From Gryganskiella cystojenkinii (taxonomy: Eukaryota > Mortierellomycota > Mortierellomycetes > Mortierellales > Mortierellaceae): a DNA stretch of 64,000 nucleotides. The stretch lies in contig JAAAIG010000012.1 in the NCBI GenBank assembly GCA_015852425.1, positions 62,001 to 126,000 of the forward strand, read 5' to 3'. The notes under the pieces were generated by a model. That model did not search any database, was not told the origin of the DNA, and saw only the letters and a program-made list of their open reading frames with translations. A program made the translations under genes and the position numbers. This document shows positions 23,611-32,374 of the stretch, piece after piece (positions within the stretch are counted from its first letter, which is position 1; each line of letters begins with the position of its first letter).

Positions 23611-24983
23611 ATGTTGATCCTCCGACATTGTCGGCAATCCTCTGACGACCTCATCACCTGTGAACGGGTAAGTCCATCTCTCTTTCTTCTTTCCTCTTAT
23701 TGATCCCCCTGGATCTACTACTGCTTCACTCCATGAAGTCACCGCGTATATTTTTGTTCTTTTCTGGTTTTTTTCTCCAAATCGGACAACAGCAGGCACA
23801 ATGAGAGCGTTACGGCTTTTCTCTCCTTCTCTCTCTCTCTCTTTTCTACCACCTCCTTCATCTTCCACTTGATATTCTATTCTTTCTTTGGGCCGTTTAT
23901 TTTTATTTTAAGATACACTCTTCACAAACCACATTCAGACACTCTTTCAGTCGGGGTCATCCAACACACTGTTATCGACGGCGACAAAATAATACCCCGA
24001 TTGACTTAAAGTTTGAAAAAAGAGAAGGAAAAAAAATATACTCATGGTGGCGGTGGCGGTGCGTCGGACAAATTTACTTTTCTTTGCGGACAAAAAAAAA
24101 AAGGTGGGGACCAAAAGAGAGTACACGCACGGAGAAATAGCAGATTGAACTAAGAAATGAAGATGGAAAGTGAGCCACCAGAAAACCATATATGAAACCC
24201 AGAAAAAAGCATATTACGGGATGGCCCAACCGTTAAAAAAAGGACGCATTACAAACGCGCACCACATCATCTTTTTCAACTTACAAAGAAGCACAAGACA
24301 ATATTTCTTACAATACTGCCTCTCTGCTCCCCCCTTGGACTTGCCATGTCATCCCCCTCCCCCCCTTTCTCAGCTTTTCGTTGCTTTGCGTTCTACAGCA
24401 CTCTCTTGGTATGCTTACACCCATGCCCCTCTCCTTTTTCTCTTCCATTCTCGACTCCCCCTTCCTTTCTTTCTGTTGGTCGTGCCCTGGGTCCAGGCAA
24501 ACTAAGTGAAAAATGTGAGATGTTTTTATTTTATTTTTGGGCAGTTTATGGTGTCACGGACAACATGGCTTGCGCATGGTCCAGGCACAGACACACACGC
24601 TAGTCATCAATTATATTGCACGACAGTAATGGGATATGAATAATCTGGGAGAGAGGAAATGAACCTATTCGGCGCGTAATTGATGCTCTCGTGTGGAAAA
24701 GACAAACGTTTTGTCGGTTTTCGCCTTCGACATCGTCTATTGCCTTACCGTTATCTTTGTCTTTCGGTTTCCACCTCAACTTTCTCTCTGTTTCTCAGTT
24801 GCCTTTCTCAGTTGTCCTTCTCAGTTGTCCTTTACTCCGCAGTGGTGTTCTCACGACAACATCGCACCATTGGCGTTTCCGTTGTGCTTGTTGTGAATGA
24901 TTTCCACACCGTTCTGTCTCTTTTCAAAGCCCCCTCCTCCAACTTCCAACGGTTCTTATGCAATGTACCCCCTTTATTTTTTT

Positions 24984-25029
<46 letters not shown>

Positions 25030-28000
25030 CGTTTGGTTTTTCTTTTTCTTTTGTTTTTGTGCCGTCCCCCTGGCGGTCAGACAGATATTTTGATACTTTC
25101 TATATAAACGGTGCCCAAATCCCCACCCCCAACTTTCCACCGTTCTTCCGCCTTTCCCCCCCTTTGTCCTTTTTTTTGTTGTTCTCTTCCCTTCTCGCCC
25201 TCTCTAGACACTTTTTCGCATCAACTTCACAGCTCACACGGCCTCAATCTCACCCTTTACACACATCTTTAGGCGATGCTCAGATTCTTGGCTGGAAAGG
25301 CTAAGCCAGTAGACATGAACTTCAACGTCTGGGATCTCTCTCTACCAGAGATCTATGGGACCATCTTGGCCATGTTCTGTCAACTAGGCCTGGTCGAGTG
25401 TTTAAACATCACTGAGGGTGAACTCCTCGATTTCATTATCGATGTCGACAAGGGCTACCTCGCGACATTTTACCACTCCTTTTACCATGCTGCTGATGTG
25501 ACCGCGGTTCTTTTCAATATCCTCTCCAACATGAATGCATCTCAGTATCTGTCAAAACCAGACATGGCTGCCTTGCTTCTTGCTGGTCTGTGCCACGATA
25601 TCGGTCATGTAAGTGCCTATGTTGATCTATTATGCATTGATTACGTTATCACTGGTCCAAAGAAACACTCATTGACAATCATCACTTATTAAAATAGCCT
25701 GGCCTCAACAACCTTTTCCAGGTCAATGCCAAGACCGAGTTGGTCAAGCAGCATGGCGAAACCTCAGTACTCGAAAAGTACTCCTGCTCCCTTGCTATGG
25801 AGCTCGTTGCCAAGCATCGCCTGTTCCGCAATATCCACAAATCCTCAGCCGCAGAACTCCCAGAGGGTAACCGCGCGAACGAGGCCTTCATGAAGGATGC
25901 AATGATCAAGGCCATCATGGCTACGGACATGTCCTTCCATTACGATATGCTCAACAACCTCAACCAATTGATCGAGGTCACTTCGACCCCTTCGTCAACA
26001 CCAAGTGGATCCGATGCAGAATCCTCCGATTCCGAATCTGAGAGCAGTCCTTCTTCACCGACCGCGACAACGGACAAATCTCTTTCAGCAACATCGCCAA
26101 ACGCAGCGCTTAATGCCATGCGGGCTTGCTTCGACTGCCCTGTCAGACATAGCCACAACCATCGCCGCCAGTCTTCTTCATCGTCAACAGCCTCGAACGA
26201 ATCCGACAGCTCTCAGGCTTCGGTTTCTTCAAGCGGTACCGCACAAACCTCCAGTAGCATGGACGCAGCCATCCGGTCTCCTTCTGATCTTACCCCAGAG
26301 CTTCGACAGAACCTAGCCAATTGCCTCTTACACGCGGCCGACATTTCGAACGCAGTCAAACCCTGGCAGCTCTGTAAACAGTGGTCCGATCTTGTCGTTG
26401 AAGAGTTTTTCCGCCAGGGTGACATCGAAAAGGCTCAGGACTTGCCTATCTCACCAAACATGGATCGCAACACGAGTCAGCAGCCCCAGATCTCGCTAGG
26501 ATTTGGCGACTTTGTGGTCTTGCCTTACTATGAGAGCTTCGTCGAGTTCTTACCTGAGGCCGCACCGTTCTTAGTCTCGTTGACCAGCAATCGTGTCCGA
26601 TGGGTTGAGCTTCAGAAGCAACTGAAGGAGATGGCCATCGCTGGTTCTGGTTCCGATAATGGTAGTCCCATTTCATCCGAGGTTTCAGGTATAACAACCA
26701 ACCGACCCGCGAGTGCGCCGATTCCAGCCCATCTGACAACGGGTCGACGCGTCTCTGTTGCAGCAGGAGTCTTGGTCCTGGATGAATCTCGGCCTCAGAG
26801 GGCACATCACAGGCGTTTACGGCATTCAACAAATACAGAAGCAGGAGGGACATCCCAAAGTCATATCATACGAAAGATCAAACGGTCACTATCCGGTCGG
26901 TCTTTATCATCCTGCCTACAAGGGCTACATATTCACCCGCGGTCGTTACAGTCCTTGGGCAAGAACGTGCTAGCTCAGGAAGCGGTCGTCTCGGTCCTAA
27001 AGCGCGAGGTCTCGGCGGCCCTTGCCGGCAAGGAACCTGTCAACTTGACCGGGGCTACAGCCACGAGAACAGATCGGAAGTCATCTCCGTCCTCTAGTAG
27101 CACTCACAAGTCACATCTGCCTTCTTCGACAGTGGCTGTAGAGTCGGCCCCGACATCTGAACCAGCTTCCGCTTCGTCGGAGCATGTTTGTTGTGGGATG
27201 ACTGCTAGTGGTTATCGACAACGCCGCCACGGCAGTCTCCAACTCGAGAACAGTAATCAACCAAGTATTCGTCAAGAGTACGGAGACGGTTACGTTATCG
27301 TTGACAACCACCCTGGTCTGGATCATCCCAAGAGATCTTCGATGACAAGAAGCGACGAAGGAGAAGTTTTTATACCCCTCAAACCAAAACTCTCTATCTC
27401 GTCATCTTCGTCAGATCCGTTCCCAGCTACGGTTGCCAGTGCGGTTGTTGGCGAATCGACCACAACTGTAGATGCGTCTGATGCGAGTCCACTAGCTAAG
27501 GCCGTTCTGGATTTTCATTTTGGAGAGATTGCTCCCAAGGAGGACAGGAACCGGTCCTTGCCCGCACCACCTCAGAGACATACTTCTGCGATCGTGAAGA
27601 AAGGCACATCCAAGGCAGTGTCGACTTTAGCGCGCAGTAGCGCTCCAGTGATCTCTAGCAATCTCCGATATGACTCGAGTAGTCTCTTTGGACAGGCGGG
27701 ACGACAAGTCGATCGATCAGGTTGTGGACCCTTGGATGTTTCTGCAGAGTGTTTCGCTCCCCCGACATTGACTGCATCTCCTGTGATGGTATCCACAGCG
27801 ACCGCAACTGGTCCTGCGATTCCTGCTCCTCAACAGAATCAACGTGGTGCATCCGAGGGTGGTGACAGCAAGGATTCCAACAAGAGCGATACGAGTGTCA
27901 CAGTGACAAAGGTCGATGACGACGATGGGCCGTTGAATGTTGTTGTTGGTCAAACGTCAGGTAAAGGCGCAACGGCAGCGATCAGCGCGGAGAACAACAA

Positions 28001-28070
28001 CATCGGCGCGCAGGTCAAGGATGGCGCAATTGGTATCTCTGCAGCGTCTTCGACGTCAACGCCCGCCTGA
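23611..28070 (+). CDS. PDE2: Class I 3',5'-cyclic-nucleotide phosphodiesterase
   Basis: Proposed exons 23611-23667, 25273-25608 and 25698-28070, phase 0 throughout, about 921 residues. Exon 1 (MLILRHCRQSSDDLITCER) and the 1.6 kb intron are less certain; an alternative start is the ATG at 25276. The HD-type PDE catalytic domain hydrolyses cAMP or cGMP to the 5'-monophosphate. NFNVWDLSLPEIYG opens the domain. The metal ligands are visible: HSFYHAADV (general acid His and first ligand), LCHDIGHPGLNN, and HAADISN near residue 345. An approximately 100-residue Ser/Thr-rich insert (about 226-327) interrupts the domain. The usual LENHH reads LEKYS. After the domain (ending near NRVRWVELQKQL) about 470 residues of disordered Ser-rich tail follow. 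The yeast high-affinity PDE2 is the nearest functional analogue. Confidence 0.88.
24985..25029 (+). repeat. (CTGT)n microsatellite
   Basis: Eleven uninterrupted copies of CTGT plus one base (45 bp), within the proposed first intron of the phosphodiesterase gene and about 75 bp upstream of a TATATAAA sequence. Confidence 0.97.
25101..25108 (+). promoter_or_regulatory. TATATAAA, possible internal promoter
   Basis: A good TATA box 175 bp upstream of the ATG at 25276. If used, it would give a shorter phosphodiesterase starting MLRFLAGKAKPVDMNFNVWD and lacking the first exon. Confidence 0.35.
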
Positions 28071-28151
28071 GTCTTTCTTTTTCTTTCTTTTTCTTATTTT
28101 CAATCTTGTACATTATTCATTCATCTTTACCAAAAAAAAAAAAAAAAAAAA

Positions 28152-28161
28152 NNNNNNNNNN
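28152..28161. other. Assembly gap of ten N
   Basis: Ten undetermined bases directly after a poly-A run. This is probably a scaffold join of unknown true length, so distances across it should not be trusted. Confidence 0.98.
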
Positions 28162-28309
28162 CGCCCACCGCATTTCAAAATTTGTTTTATTCCCTCAAAA
28201 ACCAAAAGCACCGTTTCCTTTGTTGTAGCCATAGACTTTTTCATTGAAAAAAAAAAACTAAAGTTAAATATTTTTTGGTCGAACACAAACAATGCTCTTC
28301 ACATGCAAT

Positions 28310-28450
28310 TACAGTCAAACGTCTGCATTTTTTTTTCGAGGGTCTGATTTTAAAGTTGCATGGGAATCTTCCTAAGCCCTGTTGTATACTGCGTAGTTTC
28401 ATGGAGAATAGGCTGGCCCAGGAGTATACAATAGCAGAGGTTTGACTGTA
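28310..28450. mobile_element. Tc1/mariner-type MITE
   Basis: A 137-bp element bounded by imperfect terminal inverted repeats: CAGTCAAACGTCTGC at 28312-28326 and GCAGAGGTTTGACTG at 28434-28448 (14 of 15 match when one is reversed and complemented). Both ends are flanked by TA (28310-28311 and 28449-28450), the target duplication of Tc1/mariner transposons, whose repeats commonly begin CAGT. The interior is non-coding, so it would be a non-autonomous miniature element moved by a transposase elsewhere. No second copy was found by eye in this window. Confidence 0.72.
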
Positions 28451-29071
28451 GTCTAAAATGCTCAGGTATTTCCCCCCAAAACTTTCTCCACTCAGAAGGA
28501 GTCATGAAAAAAGGAAGATCAAAGACAAAGCAAAAAAAGCCACGAAGAGGATTACGCTTTCCCCAGATTCTGCCTGATAAGGGTTACACAGTCACGGCAA
28601 CAAATCACAAATCACCTCATTTTTTGGTTGTTTTTGTTTCTGTCCTTTGAGTTTCTGTACCTGAGAAGAGAAGCATCCTGAGAAAAAAGAAAAAGAGACA
28701 GGGAGATAGTGAGAGAGAACGAGGAACCGATCTTCCTAATGTGTCTTCCGCTGTGTGTGTTCTGCCTTCGCCCCAGCCTTCTCTCCTTCTTGTGTTCATT
28801 TTTCTGAAGAGAACAGAGGTTCCGCCCTTTGAACACGAAGCAATCTATTGATAAACGCCGCTAAGACTAGTCCATCTCTTTTCTTACTTTTCCCTTCTCA
28901 CTATCTTAGTCCAATTGAACACACCCGAAAACTTTCCCCCCTGTGACACTACAAATAAAGTCCAAAAAAGAACCCCGATCCCCCACACTATCGGTCACCT
29001 TCATCCTTTTTTTTGCTCTTAGTCTTTTTTGTTTTGTTTTCGGTTTAAATACAGGTCGACTCGATTCAAAA

Positions 29072-31754
29072 ATGTCCATGTCGACATCTTTCAATTCTTC
29101 TTTCTTCACACCTTCCTCTCCACCCCGCGCCATAGCCACTTCTTCCGCTTCCACCGCCAACAACTTTCTCCAAAACAACATCAGCGCCCTCCTCCGGACC
29201 CCCAGCACTCCCTCCTCCTCATCGACTAGTCCTCAAACTCAAAACGTAACCAGAGTCATGCCGTCCACCTCCGTCCCCTCAACCCCGGTGCAACAGATCA
29301 CCGGCAACCAGAACAATACGAACAGCACTAACGGTGCTCCTCACGAGGGTACCTCTTCGTCCGTCCGAGAGCGCCAGGGTTCCTTCGGTGGATCGACCAG
29401 AGCCAAGATTTTAAAACCCTTCGATACTGCCAACATAAAGATCTTGTTGCTCGAGAACGTAAACGAGACTGCTGTCAATGCGCTTCGAGATCAGGGCTAT
29501 CAGGTAAACAGACAAATCATTCTTCAGAAAAAAAAAGCTCATATTTCTGCGTGCGGCTGTTGCTTCTGACGTTCGAAGAGCCGACAGGAAGAGGTACCAG
29601 CAACCTTACCGCCCCCTTCGAAATCCACATTTGGGCAGGTCCTCAAAAATATGACTTGACAAAAAAAAAAAAAGACACCATCAATGGAGCTAAAAAGAAA
29701 GGAGGAGGGGACAACATATAAACTAAAAACATCAACACAATCGAAGAAGACGTCTCTCGATTGCTGATAAGAACTCGAAGAACGAGGCGACGGATAAACT
29801 GAGAGGAAGAATGAAAAAAAATGAAGGATTGAGACGACTAAGGAAAGGAGGAACCATCTTTAGAAGGGAGAGGAGAGAGACAGAGAAAAAGAAAGAGCGT
29901 GAGACTGCGAGAGGGTGTGAGACAGAGAGAGAAAGGTAGAGAGTGATCTCAAATCGATTGTCAAAGGGTCGATCTTCCCCTTGCTTTTCCTTTTGTGCTC
30001 GTCCTTGGATCGCCTTGTGTTTTTCGGTCCTGTCTCCTTCGTTGCCTTCGCGATCTTTTGCATATGATGGGCGGGACCATGCAGGCTCATTCTCCGTACC
30101 CCTCAACAAGCTCACTCAACCTCCACGTAACTTGGTTGCCGCTCCACGTTGTCTCTAACATCCTCACGTTTTTTTTGCCGAACTCATTACTTGTTTTGGC
30201 GAACGCATATTGCAAGGGGAGAAGAAAGAAGGTTTCTCCTCTCTTCCATCCATGTTTTTCCACTCTCCCTCTTTCCTTTCCTTCTCTGCCTCCTCGTCTT
30301 TTCCTTTTCCTTTCCCTTTTCGTTTTCCTTTCCCTCCTTATGAAATTCTTGACTGCAAGGAAAACTCATCTAACAACGTCAACAAACAAAACAACATCGT
30401 TTCTATTATCGAACTATTACAGGTCGAGACCCATGTTAAGGCCTTGACAGAGGATGTCCTGATCGAAAAGATTCGCGATGTGCATTGTATCGGTATTCGA
30501 TCCAAGACTAAGATCACCAAGAAGGTTCTTGACGCTGCCGAAAAGTTGGGAGTGATCGGTTGCTTCTGTATTGGAACCAACCAGGTCGATCTCGAGGTCG
30601 CAGCCCAGAAAGGTATCGCCGTCTTCAACTCGCCATTCTCCAACTCGAGATCCGTCGCCGAGTTGGTCTTAGCCGAGATTGTCTTGTTGTCAAGACAGCT
30701 GGGCGACAGAAACAGGGAAATGCACCAGGGAGTTTGGCAAAAGGTCTCGGCCAACTGCTATGAGATTCGTGGCAAGACTCTTGGTAAGTCTTTTCTTACT
30801 ACACTCATTGAAAGGTCGCGTTATTTTGATTGTACAGTGTTTTGATGGGAACCTTACTCTGCTGTGCAACACGGTGTGGTTATCACCAAATACAAATACA
30901 ACGACACATGTGCTTACGAGCTCTTTATTCACATCTCCCTGTCTCTCTCTCTCTCTTTCGCTCTCACTCTCATAGGAATCGTCGGCTATGGTCATATTGG
31001 ATCTCAGCTCTCAGTCTTGGCCGAGTCGATGGGTATGCGCGTCTTTTTCCACGACGTCATTCCTCTGATGCCTCTGGGAACCTCCAAACAAGTTCATACC
31101 TTGGAAGAGCTTCTCGAAATCTCGGATTTCGTCACCTTGCACGTTCCTGAGACCGAAGAGACCAAAAACATGATTGGAGAGAACGAGCTCAACAAGATGA
31201 AGCAAGGCTCTTTCCTCATCAACGCTTCCCGTGGTACTATCGTTCAGATTCCCGCCCTCGCCAAGGCACTTCGTTCGGGACACCTGGGCGGTGCTGCTGT
31301 CGATGTCTTCCCCAAAGAACCTGCCGCAAACGGACCCTTCTTTGAGTCCGAGTTGGTTGGATGCCCTAACACTCTCTTGACACCTCATATCGGTGGATCG
31401 ACCGAAGAAGCTCAGTCTATGATCGGAGTCGAGGTTTCACAGGCCTTGATCAAGTTTATCAACTCGGGTACCTCCGTCGGTGCTGTCAACTTCCCCGAGG
31501 TTGACTTACGTGCGATCAGAGATGAGGAGAACTCGATCCGTCTCTGTTACACCCATATGAACGTTCCCGGTGTGCTGCTGAGAATCACCAATATCCTGGC
31601 GGAACATAACGTTGACAAACAGTTCTCGGACTCTAAGGGCAAGATTGCCTACTTGATGGCGGATATCTCGGATGTGACCCCGGAGCAGATCCAAGATATT
31701 TACAGGCGTGTCAGTGAGACCCCCACCAACATTGTCACCCGTGTTCTCTACTAA
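29072..31754 (+). CDS. SER3: D-3-phosphoglycerate dehydrogenase
   Basis: Three exons, 29072-29503, 30423-30783 and 30976-31754, in phase, giving 523 residues. The enzyme oxidises 3-phosphoglycerate to 3-phosphohydroxypyruvate with NAD, the first step of serine synthesis in the cytosol. The first approximately 110 residues are a Ser/Thr/Asn-rich extension. The catalytic part starts at IKILLLENVNETAVNALRDQ. Recognisable are the substrate-site GIRSKTKITKKVLDAA, the NAD fold GIVGYGHIGSQLSVLAESMG, the catalytic Arg in NASRGTIV, the later Glu-bearing loop and His in LTPHIGGSTEEAQ. A C-terminal ACT domain (HMNVPGVLLRITNILAEHNV) is the usual serine-feedback site and ends in VTRVLY. Intron 1 is 919 bp, long for this region. 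The ATG at 29072 was preferred to upstream in-frame codons because it follows the pyrimidine-rich leader and starts a typical fungal N-terminus. Confidence 0.95.
29504..30422 (+). other. Long first intron of the SER3-like gene
   Basis: 919 bp, GTAAAC to TTACAG. It shows strong strand asymmetry: a purine tract near 29820-29945 (AGAGA and GAGAGA runs) and a pyrimidine tract near 30230-30345. No exon or RNA gene recognised. Confidence 0.7.
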
Positions 31755-32374
31755 GTTCTCGCTATCCCATGGTCCCAGACGGAGGATGTAATTGGACAAG
31801 AATGACGAAAAGAAAGAGCGAGGCTAACAGGGAGGAACGAAGCTCGCCATCGACAAGGAATTACACCCGGGAAACACACAAATACGCACGTGAAGGATTC
31901 ACAGCCATCCAGGAAAAGAGACGAGAAGGACCTTCAACTGTCGCACTCGTTTCTCTTTCCAACTTTTTAATTTTATCGCGATTCAACTCGATTTTGACCA
32001 ACTCTCTCTTCACCTTTTCTTTCTTCATCTCTTGCTCAACTTATACACTGGCTACCTTAACATAGCATTCTTCATTGACACTCTCAACAGCATCATACTC
32101 CTTCTTCACGGCATATATCATCTTTATGTTTGTTCTTTGTCCATAGCATTTTTTTTTTCGCAACCCCCCCTTTTTTCGATCATATCCAACATCCTCCTTT
32201 CTGTACATAACATTTCAGTTCCAATAATAAGCCTATAATCTACTTCATGCTGAATCTCGTGCTTGGTTAATGTTGTTTTATTTCGGTATCTTCAACGCAA
32301 TATGCATGTCACGGTTCATAACTCCTTGTTTTTGCATTTCAGCAAAAAAAAAAGAAAAAAAAGGCGAACTGCCT
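31755..32374. other. Convergent 3' region, SER3-like / CaMKK-like
   Basis: 620 bp between facing stop codons; pyrimidine- and A/T-rich, with no gene recognised. Confidence 0.5.

Larger units (their letters stand above)
23668..25272 (+). other. Long proposed first intron of the phosphodiesterase gene
   Basis: 1605 bp from GTAAGT to a pyrimidine-rich CATCTTTAG acceptor. It contains a CTGT microsatellite and its own TATATAAA, so it may hold an internal promoter. No coding exon of a known family was recognised inside. Confidence 0.5.
28071..29071. other. Intergenic region with gap and MITE
   Basis: 1 kb between the phosphodiesterase and SER3-like genes. It contains T-rich 3' sequence, a poly-A run leading into ten N, a small inverted-repeat element (annotated separately) and the promoter and leader of the dehydrogenase gene. 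No gene seen. Confidence 0.5.

Noticed and set aside
24985..25029. CTGT repeats as a possible CRISPR-like array
   Set aside because: Units are 4 bp with no spacers; it is a plain microsatellite in a eukaryotic intron.
29690..30115. 127-codon minus-strand frame in the first intron of the SER3-like gene
   Set aside because: Low-complexity Ser/Leu translation of the GA-rich tract, no domain, inside a phase-consistent intron.
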